Source of the DNA: Corythucha ciliata
Lineage: Eukaryota > Arthropoda > Insecta > Hemiptera > Tingidae
Direction: 5' to 3'
DNA: 64,000 nt
Assembly (NCBI GenBank): GCA_038030265.1
Contig: CM075942.1
Coordinates: 41,568,751 to 41,632,750, forward strand
Shown: piece by piece, positions 1 to 11,487 of the stretch
Numbering within the stretch: position 1 is the stretch's first letter
How the letters are laid out: the number at the start of each line of letters is the position of its first letter
Notes under the pieces: generated by a model
The model's database searches: none
What the model was told of the DNA's origin: nothing
The model's input: the letters and a program-made list of their open reading frames with translations, nothing else
Program-made: the position numbers and the translations under genes

Positions 1-2722
1 GGTACAGTTCTGCTGGTGACTGACCACAGGCGAGAGGGGTAGCCCTGTAACAAAATAGAATTTTCCTTATTCTTTGGAAAACGCTGTCGTGGTCGTGTGA
101 CGTGGCCTTCAGACGGTTCTTGAGAGCCTGCACGTTTCTTTCGGCGAGTCCATTTGTCGCGGGGTGGCCAGGGGCTATGAATTTCTGTAAAATTCCGCGG
201 GATTTACAGTATGACTGGAAGGCTTCACTCTTGAAAATAGAGGCATTGTCCGAGACGAGAAAACGTGGATAGCCGTGAACCGAGAAAATATCTTCTAACA
301 GAGAAATAGTTTTAGAACTGGACGGGGATTCAGAGATAAGTTTTACTTCCGCCCATTTTGATTTGGCGTCAACGCATACCAGAAAAAAATATCCTTCGTA
401 AGGTCCGGCGAAATCGTTATGCAATCTCTCCCAATTTTCCTGAGGAGAATCCCAGGGATGAACAGCGACTTTAGGAGGATTCGATTTCGTTTGAGCGCAG
501 TTTTCACACTCTTTTGTTAATCTCTCGATGTCCCTATCGATCATAGGCCAATAAACATACCGTCGAGCTAACTGTTTCATTTTCGTTGAACCAAGGTGTG
601 TTTCATGCAGTTCTTGAAGAATACTGGAACGTAAACGAGAGGGTATAACTACTCTGTCATTACGAAAAAGGATACCATCGAAGAGAGTGAACTCAGAGTC
701 TTCCGCTTGATTCGTGATTTGATGAATTATTTCACTCAATTCTTGATCTTTATCCGTCTCCGTTCGGATTTGCTGCGCTGTTATCTCGCTATTAGAAATC
801 TGGAAAATAACCTGTGAACATATTTCATTGACTTCATTTCCGATATACTGGTCAGAGTAACGCTGAGAATTATGCGCTGGAGCTCTCGATAGACAATCGA
901 CGTTTTGATTTTCCTGTCCTCTTTTGAATTTTATGACATAATCGAAACCTGAGAGGAAGGAAGCGTATCGAAGTAATCTAGACGATGTCATCTGAGGTAG
1001 AGCCTTATGATGGTGGAATATTCGAGAAAGAGGTTCGTTATCTGTAACAAGTACGAAAGTATTGGCATAAAGATAGTTATAGAAATGGTGAACACCGAAT
1101 ACTATAGCCAGAGCCTCTCGATCTAGCTGGCTATAGTTTTGCTCAGAGACGGTAAGCGAACGTGAGGCGAAGGCTATAGGCTTTTCGAAGCCTTCATATG
1201 TGTGACTCAAGACCGCGGCGATCCCTGTTGGGCTTGCGTCTGTAGTTAAAACAATGGGCAGTGAGGGGTTAAAAGGGACGAGAAAACGGTCGCTACAAAG
1301 TTCTTCTTTGATGTTTTGGAAAGTTGACTCGCATTGAGGAGTCCAAGACCAACGAATGCCTTTCTTCAAGAGGTAGCGAAGATTGTACGTCATTGTAGAG
1401 AAATCGGGGATAAAACGAGAATAATAGGTTGCAAGGACTTCGAAATTTTGTTATGTTCCACGACATGACCGAGATATTCAATTTTTTATAAAAAGAAAGT
1501 TGCATTTACTTTTATTAAGATGGAGGTCGAAATCAGTTAAGCGTTGAAGACAGAAGCGTAAATTTTGAACACATTCATCAAAAGTCGAACCGTGGACGAT
1601 GATATCATCAAAGTATGCCTCGGTTTTCTGGAGGCCCTGTAGAATCTGATATAGAATTCTGTTAAAATCCGAAGGGGCCGTTTTGATCCCGAAACTTAGT
1701 CGATGCATACGGTACGTTCCACGATGGGTTGCCATGGTTTGTATCACTGCGCTATCTTCGTCAACTTTTAAATGGAGATATGCTTTATACAAATCAAGCT
1801 TACAAAAAGAACGAGAATTACGAAGGCTATTCAGGACATCGTCAATGCGCCTGATAGGATAGTTTGCTTTGACGAGCCTTTCGTTTACCCCACATTTGTA
1901 GTCGATGCACAGCCGAATACCTCCGTCAGATTTGGGAATCGCGACAAGAGGGGATCCCCAATCGCTTGTTAGAATTGGAGATATAATACCGTCAGCTTCC
2001 AGAGAGTCAAGTTCCCGTTCGACGCGGTCCCTCAGAGCATACGGTACATTACGCTCTTTAGTGAACACAGGGTTTGCACCGGGTCGAAGTTGAAGGTGTA
2101 CTGTTATTCCGGGAACACAGCCAATTTTCGCCTGAAAAATTTTGGAAAACTCCTGGAAAATTTGAGCAACGGCATTACCTGAGTCAAGTTGATGAACAGA
2201 AATTGACTGTTTTGCATCGTTTTCGATTTCTTTTAGCTCAATGCCCAAGTCCCTGATCCATTGTCTACCCAGTAGAGCGGCATGACCATCTGGGACGATG
2301 TGTAATTCACCATCGATTTCTTTCCCACGGTAGGCGACAATGACGCGGACTTTTCCTTTCGGCTCGATAACGTTCCCAGAATATGAGCGAAAGGCGACAT
2401 GCGAATCTTCCAACGTTAGATTCAGGTTGAGGAGCTTGAAATCGGTTTGAGAAAGCAGAGAATATTTTGCTCCTGAATCAACCTCAAATTTCTGTAGTTT
2501 CCCGTTTATCGCGACTGAAACGATGTATCTATCTGAGTCAGGGTTTAATTCGAATAAATCGACGACTTGAAATTTTGAAACTATTTTTAGGTGGTTGATG
2601 CCATAAGAAAATGCTGTTCCTGAAGAATCGTTGGTCAAATTGTGTAATGACGAAGATGTTGGAGAATTCAATTTAGATTTCATCAGAGTTGTAATGCAGA
2701 CCTTTGCGACATGACCGACTTT
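1..2722 (-). pseudogene. Ty3/gypsy element 1: pol (protease-RT-RNase H-integrase), degenerate and cut by the window start
   Basis: Reads leftward. In the 401-residue frame at 1478-2683 I see the aspartic protease DSG (residues 69-71) with a LLGRQW flap-distal motif near 138, then reverse transcriptase with the first catalytic Asp in LDLYKAY (about 297) and YFDD at 357-360. Near 1485-1495 an A/T run shifts the frame. Shortly after, around 1440, roughly 75 bp of the RT thumb/connection seem to be missing. The frame then resumes with RNase H (TTDASP), an integrase zinc-binding region (HETH...CENCAQ), and the Asp motifs HNDFAGP and VSDNASIF, followed by NGLAERN with the catalytic Glu. Position 1 lies in the integrase C-terminal part. 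It would copy and insert the element's DNA if intact. The frameshift and deletion make it a relic. Family assignment is firm; clade is not. Confidence 0.9.
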
Positions 2723-3645
2723 TCAACATGAGCCACATTTTATTTTTGAACGGTCGGACCGACATTCATTAACGCGATGGTCATTTTTACCGCATCTGAA
2801 ACAGTTATTTGCGATACCGAGGGATTGATAATTAATTTTACGATACCGAGAATTGGAATTTAGAGTGTTGGATGATCCGACATGCATCCGTGAACGGTCA
2901 TGTGAGCCTGATCGGAACCGTGTAGAAGTACTGTGCACTTTGTTGGTGTCACAGTCGAAAAATTTTGAATGGCTTGAACTAGGGCGTTGGAACTGCTTGC
3001 ATTCGATTTTCAACGCCTCGAGAGCTAGGGCTTTTGCTAAAATTTCATCGAATTTTACTGCGTCCGACGTTGCTCTTTTAGCCAATCGTCACGTAGACCT
3101 CGAATAAACTGGGCGCGGAGAAAAACATCTGCAACTGACACAGATTTGTTACATTGGCATTTTACGTTAAAATCGCAGTCAGACAGATCCCTCTGTAAAT
3201 TCGCGACATACTCTGCTAAAGATTCGTCTTGTTTTTGAAAAATACTGAAAAAACAGTGTTGGGCAAGAACGACACTTTTCCGGGGAATTAACATTTGTTT
3301 GAATGCTGTGACCAAATCTGGATACGAAAGGTTTTTAACCGATTTTTCAGGACCGAGAAATGCCGCGAGGTTATTATAATGTACAGAACCGATTGAAACA
3401 CATAATAACTGCGCTCTCTTTTCTTCCGACGTGATATTCTTCATGGAATAATAATTTTCGAACCGCTCAAGATAAGACGAAAAATTTTCACGCCTTGATT
3501 CGAAAACCTCGAAAGGCGCGACTGACGAAAAGTTTACCTGACCATTTGGATGCTCTGGTCGAGTACGATCGAACAGTTGCTCGAGAAGAGCCCCTTGTTG
3601 TTCTCGAAATAAAGTCAAAATTTGTTGAAATTGCTCTGCGTCCAT
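2723..3645 (-). pseudogene. Ty3/gypsy element 1: gag with CCHC knuckles, frameshifted
   Basis: Gag would package the element RNA. I start it at the ATG at 3645 (MDAEQFQQIL); the longer open frame up to 3729 runs through the primer-binding site and is not real coding. The capsid-like part resembles arthropod gypsy Gag (SYLERFENYY, LRDDWLKEQ). Near 3080 the frame shifts into a second frame (363 bp), which carries the first zinc knuckle CFRCGKNDHRVNEC. The second knuckle begins CGSC and is interrupted by an in-frame TGA at 2723-2725; the following codons KVGHVAKVC complete a CX2CX4HX4C pattern in the same frame as pol. A simple G-to-T change from GGA would explain the stop. One frameshift plus one stop make this copy defective. 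Confidence 0.85.
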
Positions 3646-3687
3646 GGTAGAACGAGACTGAGAAGACCGATGAAAATTATGACGAGG

Positions 3688-3706
3688 TTTTTCCAATCGT
3701 CGCCAA
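3688..3706 (-). promoter_or_regulatory. candidate primer-binding site of gypsy element 1
   Basis: On the minus strand the sequence TTGGCGACGATTGG directly follows a terminus ending ACAACA and lies about 45 bp before the gag ATG. TGGCGAC is how many gypsy primer-binding sites begin. The match to a particular tRNA 3' end was not established. Confidence 0.45.
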
Positions 3707-3707
3707 C

Positions 3708-3879
3708 TGTTGTGACTTTTGTGTGTCAATCATATAATATAAAATTGCACGCGAGACATTTCTTGAAACGTATATTTTAAAACACTGACTGGGAAAATAA
3801 ATTAGAAACATAAGATGTCCCATGTGCTTTATAAGCCAGTAGGGGAGCCAATAAAAGTGACATTTGAAGTCAATATACA
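3708..3879 (-). repeat. candidate 5' LTR of gypsy element 1
   Basis: A 172-bp stretch between the presumed primer-binding site and a poly-C tract. It begins TG and ends CA on either strand reading, and on the minus strand carries TATAAAGCACATGGG, a plausible promoter. The partner 3' LTR lies outside the window, so the outer boundary is a guess from the TG/CA rule. Confidence 0.4.
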
Positions 3880-4190
3880 ATACCCCCCCCCCCTCATTGC
3901 TACGCTACTGACTCAAAAACAAAAACCCATAACCATTTGAGCCCCTAAAAGAAATATCATTTTATACTACATTCGATCAAGTTGGTTGGCCTATCCATTG
4001 ATGATGAGTTTTTTCTGAGTAGGTATATTATTTTCTTTCCAAATTAGATAAAAAAATCTGATGAATCCGGGGCCCCCCTTAACGCCCTTATACCTCGGAG
4101 ATTGGAGTTATTCGAGCCCACGAACACATCCTATTTTCCCCTTCATGGGCGATATATTTAGGTTATAAGTATATTGTTCATGTTTTGCAG
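3880..4190. other. intronic sequence with poly-C tract, ending in a splice acceptor
   Basis: Non-coding. A C13 run at 3883-3895 is followed by AT-rich DNA. The stretch ends in TTCATGTTTTGCAG at 4190, a good 3' splice site for the first visible exon of the phosphatase gene. Element 1 therefore sits, antisense, in the upstream intron. Confidence 0.6.
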
Positions 4191-6667
4191 GCAGCAAGAA
4201 AATGACCGAGTCGAGCCGAAAATCATACACGGAAGAACTCCTCAGCAGTTGCTCCCGTCTAAACCAATCGGCCCTCTATCTAAATCAGTTCTGTCTGCCA
4301 TGACTGGCCCAAATGGCGGTCTGACGACGGTTAACAAAAAACGGAGGCATTTATCGATCAGTGATCCAGATTTGAGGTTTATTGACACGAGTGAAGAAGA
4401 ACATTCTGGTAAATTTTAAAAATGTCAATTTGAAAAACAATGGAAGTTTTGAATTAATGGGTTGGTGACAGCTGGGAACAAGGATGCTAATAGCAACACG
4501 TCGAATATCAACTGTAATCTTCCTGGGTCAGCACCGATGAACCCTCTGATGAAGTGCGAGAGCACGCCAAATGCGTACACGGATTTAGCTGAGTCCGGCG
4601 AGCCGATCGCGGGGGTTTTCAACTGGGATGTACCCACGTCTTCAGCTTATGGTAAAAATTCCGTCTACGCGATCCTTATGTGGTGTGGGATGTTGTTATT
4701 ACTTTAGCTGTTTAATAAAGGAAAGAGCGTCTCCCTCTACGAGCGTCATCCAATCACCGGCGTCCCAGCGGGAGAACCGATCGCCGACTGTTTTGCCGTT
4801 ATCTCACGAGCTAATTCGGCCATTCTCTGCCTCGCCGATGGTGTTAACTGGGGGTCAAAAGCGTCGCTGGCGGCACGCGCGGCCATTCACGGTTGTGTCG
4901 ACTATTTAAATCAAGCCGTGTACAACCACAAATTGAACAACACCATGGTGAGATGATTTTGAAAGAAAAACGCGAATAAAGTGGTGGGAGGGAAGTTCAG
5001 CTTGATTGTCCCGTTGGAAATTGGGGACGCTTCAAGGTTGATTAAGCTCTGAAATCATAGAGCTAAAAGAAAAAAAAGGGGAACGGTAAACCATTACGAG
5101 GGCATTGCAGTCGTAATTAAAACTGTAACGTCGTACGAATTAATTTTTTATTCCCCCGCATCTATAAATTCTTTTTGTTTTCGATAGTCAAGTGTTCCCA
5201 CTTCACACACTTGTGAACTAGGGCTGTCAAGTGAAAATCCAGACCCGGGGATGATGCTATATAACCAGCCCTAACACACGAAAGGGCGTTTATGATGAAA
5301 TAAGCGTTTCACAACGAACAGAATGTATTAAATTTCATTGATGAACCGTGATTTGAGGATTTTTTCCCGCACGCCCCTCAACGCTACTGCTTGCACCCGT
5401 ACTCCTGTACAGGAAACTGGGCGCGGTTCTTCTTTCTTAACTGCATTATAAATACAAGATTACGCGCATCTGTTGTTTAGAACTTCTTTCTTCGTGGCTC
5501 TTGATGCTCCCACGAATGAACTTCCTAGACAATTCGGGTGTGTCCCCTTTCTCATTCTATATTATGAAGAAGAGAGAAAGGAGATTAATTGTGAAAGTTT
5601 ACTCATGCGAGGTTGTTTAACGGAACCTATTTCTTTTTTGTGAAGTTGATGAGACTTGTTTTTTCCTTCAAATAAATGTTATTTTTACCAGCTAAGCTTT
5701 TGAATGTGTTTTGGTATAAGAAGGAACTGAAAAAAAAAAAAAAAAATCAAGAAACTCAGCGTCCTTGAGATTGTGCTTATGGTGTGCTCACGAGCGCCTT
5801 ACACGACCTTTTTTTTTTATAAAGTTCATAGACCAAACAATCACTCTTATACTATGTTTCCCTTTCAGGAGGTTTTTGTGGCTTTGCTGAGATCATTTCA
5901 CGCGGCTCACAATCTAATTTTGGAAGAGAATGGCATGTTGACGACATTGACTGCTGTTCTGGTTCTACCACTCGTTACTCCGGCCAATAAATACGTTGCG
6001 TGCGCGTGTAATGTGGGCGACAGCTTAGCCTACGTTTATAGCCCTAAACACGGAGTTCGAGAAATCACGCAAGGTTTTAAATAAATTACTACATACTGGT
6101 TTTATGAAGGAGAATGAAAATGTGTATTATTGTCCATTTGTGACAGGTTCTCACGATGTACACAGAATGCGTGATATGCGAGACGCACTCGGAGCTCTGG
6201 GCCCAGTCGACGGCACCAACCCTGAACTCGCAAATCTCACCTGCGCCTTAACTGAAGTCGACGTCGGCGACGTCGTTTTTATCACTTCGGATGGCGTCTC
6301 CGACAATCTCGATCCAGTCGTTGGGAAATTCACCGGTCTCAACGGGGTTCAAGCCGAGCAACGTCACAAGCTCGGTCTTCTCCGCACGGAGGACTTGTTG
6401 AAAAACGGTGTTTCAGGCAAGGGACCGCCAGCCAAAAGTGCAAAAACGGTCGTCGAACTCATGATCGACTTCGTTACGCGGTTAACGTCGGCCAAACGTC
6501 ACCTTCTGGAAGATCACGACTTATACCCAAAAGACACCAAAGACCCCGAAGCGTCGCATCGAGCCAAACGAAAGCAAATGTGCGACAAACTGTCCGCTGT
6601 TCCGGGCAAATTGGATCACGCGACTGTCGTAGCATATAAGGTCCAAGCCTTGGTCGCCTCAGAGTAA
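4191..6667 (+). CDS. PP2C-like domain protein (CG9801-type), last five exons; 5' exons outside the window
   Basis: Exons by GT/AG sites and matching phases: 4191-4408, 4472-4651, 4721-4947, 5869-6073 and 6147-6667 (stop TAA 6665-6667), about 449 residues. The first two encode a low-complexity linker. Exon 3 has LADGVNWGSK, in place of the DGHGG motif. Exon 4 has ACNVGDSLAYVYS, matching the PP2C NVGDSR strand. Exon 5 has VFITSDGVSDNL, matching SDG..D, and ends with LDHATVVAYKV, matching the DNITVVV strand. The three metal-binding Asp positions of PP2C Ser/Thr phosphatases therefore appear kept, though the HGG of the first motif is replaced. From memory, this is the pattern of Drosophila CG9801, annotated only as PP2C-like; activity is unproven. 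Introns are 63, 69, 921 and 73 bp. All frames are open and codon use is GC-rich against AT-rich introns, so this looks like a live host gene. Confidence 0.85.
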
Positions 6668-8054
6668 AACAAATTGTGCGTTGTGCCAGACAAACTATAA
6701 TGAAGTCGGCTAACAAAAAACGAAGTAAAATTACGCTTAACATTTTTCTTTCTCTTGTCTTTGTCTTGTTTAAAATTTCAGGGCTAGTCACCTAAAAAAA
6801 AAGATATATATATAGGACGTAGAGACTTTCATTGTAAGGCCTTAAAATTATTTAGCACGCAAAAGAAAAAAAAACTAATCTTTTTGCTAGTCTTATTGAA
6901 ATTTTAAAACCCGTCGTGTGGCTTTAGAATTGATTTAGACTGTAGCTCCTAGTTTAAAAGTCCGTCCGCGAATCCTGAGTGTCCAAAAAATAAAAATTAG
7001 ACTCGTCTAGAACCAGAATAAAATTAAAATACATGTAATGTAATCGGTGCCTAGTTGAAACCCGTCTTTTAGAACGCAGAAGGTTGGTGCTGATAATTCG
7101 TTTTTAAAAAGAATGATGAATTGGAAAAAGTATTTTTAATACACACCCCTCACCTCCTTCCAAGTCAAACTTGATTATATTTTATTATTGTGTATTTTGT
7201 TACTAATATTGCATTTATTGTTAAGTTGCTATTGTTAAAGTTTTGTTGTGAAGAACGAAAGTTTCGTCTTTTAATATCTATTTTTAATATTATTAGCTGC
7301 ATGAATCGTAAATTCAAGAAAATTGTACCATCAAACGCTTCTTTTCAAATGTATTCTTCTGTTAAAAATAAGATTTGTTTTGTACAAAGAAAGTAGTTTT
7401 CTTGTCTTATTCTCTTGGAAACGTTTTCTTTGGGACGGGGAAAGTAATGATTTGCAATGATTTGATTATGAGCACATTGAGAATTGTGGCCTGATTTCAA
7501 GTTTAGGGATAGTTAAAGAGTCAATATTGTTGATGTTAATGACCGATTACTATTATAATGAAGAGATAAGTGTCAGAAAACGAGAAAACGTTAGCATCGC
7601 TGCTTTTTACGAAAATAATTTCAAGTCTCGTAATACATGAGAAATGATTGTCGTCTGTTGCGGTGATTATACTAATGCGATGAGATGCGGTGCGGGATTG
7701 GCATGAGTTGAGTAAACTGGGCCTAAGCCTAAGCTCGCGGCCTTGACTATTATATGTATTTGAGAGTCAATACGCATTAAGTACCACAGTTGTCATGAGT
7801 TACATACTGCTTGCAAGGGGGTCAACAAAAAATTCCCTAATGTAGTTTCCTGACTCTGTGCGTAAGTAGTTTAACGGGCGTACGTGAGGGCGCGCCAGAA
7901 ACAGGATACAGGCTTATTTAACTGTTTTCAAGTGCTATATAACTTGTATATAGTTCGTGTGAACAATTTCGGAAAAGGTTCGTTTTTGAAAGCGTATTAT
8001 TATATTATTATATCAGGGAAATAATTTTATTGTCAAACAATAATTCTTCGTTTG
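6668..8054 (+). other. 3' UTR and intergenic DNA downstream of the PP2C-like gene
   Basis: No coding signal. AATAAA hexamers at 6989-6994 and 7017-7022 are candidate polyadenylation signals for the gene, 320-350 bp after its stop. The rest is AT-rich single-copy-looking DNA up to the gypsy element 2 target site. Confidence 0.4.
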
Positions 8055-8059
8055 ACAAT

Positions 8060-8173
8060 TGTAGTAAATTAAGACCTTTCATAAAGGCTTTATTAAACAA
8101 AGTTCAGACATCGAATGATTCTCAACAAAGTGACATGTGGGTAACAATAATTAATGGGGATATAATCATCACA
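8060..8173 (-). repeat. 3' LTR of gypsy element 2 (114 bp)
   Basis: On the minus strand it starts TGTGATGATTATATCC and ends TACTACA, followed by the target duplication. A polypurine tract (AGCGGGGGCGAA) sits immediately upstream, as needed for plus-strand DNA priming. AATAAA lies inside, near 8090. The length is short for gypsy LTRs but within what short-LTR lineages show. Confidence 0.85.
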
Positions 8174-8189
8174 TTCGCCCCCGCTGAAT

Positions 8190-11100
8190 TCATTTGGAGA
8201 CATAGTCATTAAGGTATGCAGGAGGTCTTCTTATCCTAGTGGATCTTCTTAAACGGTTTTCGACATCTGTTTGAGAAGGACATAGCGGCTCAGGAGGAAT
8301 AGGGGTTCGACTGTCAACAGCTTCGTCAAGCGGATCTTCTGAATTCGACTGAGAATAACTTGGATCCGTTTCCACAGGTGTTTCAAAGTGGTCAGTGCTA
8401 TTATTTTCATGGTTTTCATAAAACCTTCCAGTCGGGGCCAAGTGTTTCAACGAAACAGTCGATTCCCGTCCGTCAGCATGTCGCACAAACGCGTATTGGG
8501 GATTAGCATCGATGAGCTCTGCTTGATCAACGAGAGGCTCGTATTTGCTGTTCCGGACATTTCTTCGAACCAAAACCGGTCCAGGTTGCCGAAGCCAAGA
8601 TGGAAGTGAAGTCCCACTGAATGACCGCCGCAAATGAACGAAAAACCGTTCGTGTGGAGTAGAGTTGGTGGCGGTGCACAGTAGAGAACGAATAGAGTGC
8701 AGCGCTTCAGGAAGTACCTGTTCCCAGTGTGATATAGGAAGATCTTTCGATTTCAGAGCGAGAGTAATGGCTTTCCATATAATACCATTGTACCGTTCGA
8801 TTTGTCCATTTCCACCTGGATTGTAGGGGGTAGTTAAACTCGTTGCAATTCCGTTTTCGTGCAAGAATGAGGTGATTTCTTTTGATAAAAAGGATTTTCC
8901 TCTGTCGGAGTGTATGTAGCTGGGTGTACCAAACAGAGAAAACAAATTATTAAGGCATCGAATGACGGTTTGAGAGGTGAGGTCTTTGCAAGGGTAGGAA
9001 AACGGGAAACGAGAATACTCGTCAATAATATTCAAGAGATAGCGATTCTTACTGTTCGACGGTAAAGGCCCCTTAAAGTCGATATTCAATCGTTCGAATG
9101 GAGAAGTAGCTTTGATTAAATGATTGTCATTCCCCTTGTAAAATTGGGGTTTTACCTCAGCGCATGCAGAGCAGGCCTTAGTTATTCTCTTGACGTCCTC
9201 TAGTGAGAAAGGCAGATTCTTGCTCCGCACCCAGTGATGCATCCGTGTCACTCCCGGATGACATAATGATTCGTGTAATTCATTTAGGCGGTTGAACGAA
9301 TTGATTGAGCCGCAAACTCTTGACAGTGTATCAGCTTTGATATTTTCTTTTCCTGGGCGAAACAAAATGTCAAATGAATAAGGGGATAACTCCAGGCGCC
9401 AACGCATTATTTTATCGTTTTTAATTTTGTTTGCCCCACGTCCATTAAATGCATACGATAGAGCTTCTTGATCTGTGATGAGTTGAAAATGACGGCCTAA
9501 TAGAAGATGTCTCCATTTTTTTAACGATTCAACTATAGCTAACGCTTCTCGTTCGATAGCCGATTGCCGCCGTTCACATGACGAGAGAGTTTTTGAGAAA
9601 AACGCCACAGGTCGTCCATTTTGACTTAGAGTTGCGGCAATCGCGACACCTGAAGCATCTGTTTCCACTACTAATACCTCGTTCGGATCTATTGTCGTCA
9701 AAAAAGCCTGAGAAATGAGTTTCTTTAATTGCATAAAATCCTCTGCTTCAACGGAGCTTTCTTGAATCGGAAAAGTTTTACAGTCAACCAAACGTCTGAT
9801 TCGATCAGAGAACTTCGGAACCCATTTTGAGTAGTGAGAAAACATTCCCAGCACTCGCTTAAGAGCTGCAGCGTTGGCAGGTAGAGGCATGTCGTTTAGT
9901 GGTTTTAATCTCTCGGGATCGGGACGAATAGTTTTGTTACATATTTGGTAACCAAGCAACGAAATCGAAGTTTTTGAAAATTTACACTTATCCAAATTCA
10001 AAGTCAAGCCGTATTTGTTCAGTGTTTTGAGGAATCTGTTCAAGTTTTCATCGTGATTTTCTTGGTCTTTACCGGCTATCGTGATGTCATCCAAGTAGAC
10101 GAAGACTCCATCAAGTCCCTCCTTTGATACGATTTCATTCATCGTTCTTTGAAAGCAAGCCACGCCGTTTGTCACGCCGAATGGAATACGACAAAACTCC
10201 CAGAGTTGGCCGCATGCTTCGAAGGCGGTGTATTTTCTGTCATTTGATCGTATTGGGATCTGATGATAGGCGCTTTTAAGGTCGATCGTGCTAAATATAT
10301 TAAATTTTGCTACTTTTGAGACTAAATTTTCAATGTTCGGAAGAGGATAGGCGTCAAGAAATGTAAATTTATTTATGGTTTGGGAATAATCAATTACCAG
10401 TCGTCTTCTATGATTCTCATTTTTGGTAATGAGCACCTGAGCTCTCCAAGGAGAAGTACTTTTTTGAATGACGCCGTCATGGGCAAGCTTCTGAATTTCA
10501 GAACGAATGAAGTTGTCATCTTCTTCTGAGTACCGACGCGACTTAGTGACTATAGGTTTACAGTCTAGACTCAAATGTTTGAATAGCTCGGCTGGTTGGA
10601 CGTTCGCACAAGCCACGTTACAAACTGAAAAAGGTTCTTTCGAGCCGCCGAATTCCATGCTCATTTTGGAGTGTTGTTTCAAAATATCGTGTCCGATCAG
10701 AACGTCAGAACAAAGATTTTCGAGAACCATGAGTTTCACGTTCGAGTATGTGTGGTCGATTGTTTCGAGAGTGACCAACGCATATTTGGAGATTGACGAG
10801 AGAAGCGATGATGAAGCCATGCTCACAGTTCTTTTTTCTGGGTGTAATGTTAAATTAATTTTTGCCGCAAAGTTACTGCTGATGAAACTGTCAGAACTCC
10901 CAGTGTCGACTAAAATGTTGACTGGAGAGCCATTAATTTTGCCACTGACAACTGCTTTAGAAAGGACGTCGGGTGAGTTTGTTGCTGCCAGAGTGATGGA
11001 TGCCGAAGCAGTCTTTGCGACAGATTTAACCGAACGACAAACTTTTTGAAAATGCCCTTTTTTAGAACAGGCTCTGCAAATGGCGTCTAATGCGGGGCAG

Positions 11101-11486
11101 TCTTGGCGAGAACGGTGTCGGGAGTTCCCACAAAAATAACATTTAATTTGAGAGCGTCGCTCAGTCGCTGCAATCGTAGACGAAATTTCTTTTTCCGTTG
11201 AACTTCCTTGCAGACTTTCAATTCCACTGCAGTGAAGTGTAGAAGATTCAGACAGGTTGAATGCATCGGAGTTCTTTTGAGCTGATTCTAAAGAGCGAGC
11301 GATGTCTTCGACTTCTTTCAAAGTTGAAGAATTCTTTTCTAAAATTCTTTGTCGAATTTGCGATGATGAAATTCCGTTTATGAAGGCATCGCGGACCGAT
11401 TCATCGCAGTAAGTTCTAGCGTCAACAGCTGAAAATTCGCAGTCCTTGCTTAAGGCGCGTAAGACTTGTAAATAAAGGTCGATTGA
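8190..11486 (-). CDS. gypsy element 2 gag(partial)-pol polyprotein, uninterrupted
   Basis: The frame is open from about 11486 to the stop at 8190. Counted from the first internal Met (11321) it is 1,043 residues: two zinc knuckles (C61-C75 and C82-C95), aspartic protease DTG at 139-141, reverse transcriptase Asp 347 and YLDD 409-412, RNase H TDAS 554-557, then integrase with a zinc-binding HESLCHPG...CSAC (683-720) and the Asp748, Asp806, Glu842 catalytic triad (IDFKGP, HSDRGKS, NGQIERYN). Gag and Pol share one frame. About 55 further open codons upstream belong to gag, whose N-terminus is deleted. No stop or frameshift is seen, so it moved recently, but it lacks a normal 5' LTR and primer-binding site and so should not be autonomous. 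Confidence 0.9.
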   Translation of the reverse strand, partial: SIDLYLQVLRALSKDCEFSAVDARTYCDESVRDAFINGISSSQIRQRILEKNSSTLKEVEDIARSLESAQKNSDAFNLSESSTLHCSGIESLQGSSTEKEISSTIAATERRSQIKCYFCGNSRHRSRQDCPALDAICRACSKKGHFQKVCRSVKSVAKTASASITLAATNSPDVLSKAVVSGKINGSPVNILVDTGSSDSFISSNFAAKINLTLHPEKRTVSMASSSLLSSISKYALVTLETIDHTYSNVKLMVLENLCSDVLIGHDILKQHSKMSMEFGGSKEPFSVCNVACANVQPAELFKHLSLDCKPIVTKSRRYSEEDDNFIRSEIQKLAHDGVIQKSTSPWRAQVLITKNENHRRRLVIDYSQTINKFTFLDAYPLPNIENLVSKVAKFNIFSTIDLKSAYHQIPIRSNDRKYTAFEACGQLWEFCRIPFGVTNGVACFQRTMNEIVSKEGLDGVFVYLDDITIAGKDQENHDENLNRFLKTLNKYGLTLNLDKCKFSKTSISLLGYQICNKTIRPDPERLKPLNDMPLPANAAALKRVLGMFSHYSKWVPKFSDRIRRLVDCKTFPIQESSVEAEDFMQLKKLISQAFLTTIDPNEVLVVETDASGVAIAATLSQNGRPVAFFSKTLSSCERRQSAIEREALAIVESLKKWRHLLLGRHFQLITDQEALSYAFNGRGANKIKNDKIMRWRLELSPYSFDILFRPGKENIKADTLSRVCGSINSFNRLNELHESLCHPGVTRMHHWVRSKNLPFSLEDVKRITKACSACAEVKPQFYKGNDNHLIKATSPFERLNIDFKGPLPSNSKNRYLLNIIDEYSRFPFSYPCKDLTSQTVIRCLNNLFSLFGTPSYIHSDRGKSFLSKEITSFLHENGIATSLTTPYNPGGNGQIERYNGIIWKAITLALKSKDLPISHWEQVLPEALHSIRSLLCTATNSTPHERFFVHLRRSFSGTSLPSWLRQPGPVLVRRNVRNSKYEPLVDQAELIDANPQYAFVRHADGRESTVSLKHLAPTGRFYENHENNSTDHFETPVETDPSYSQSNSEDPLDEAVDSRTPIPPEPLCPSQTDVENRLRRSTRIRRPPAYLNDYVSK

Positions 11487-11487
11487 T

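Noticed and set aside
3655..3729. Gag start at the longest open frame (3729)
   Set aside because: That extension runs through the candidate primer-binding site and LTR end; the ATG at 3645 fits better.
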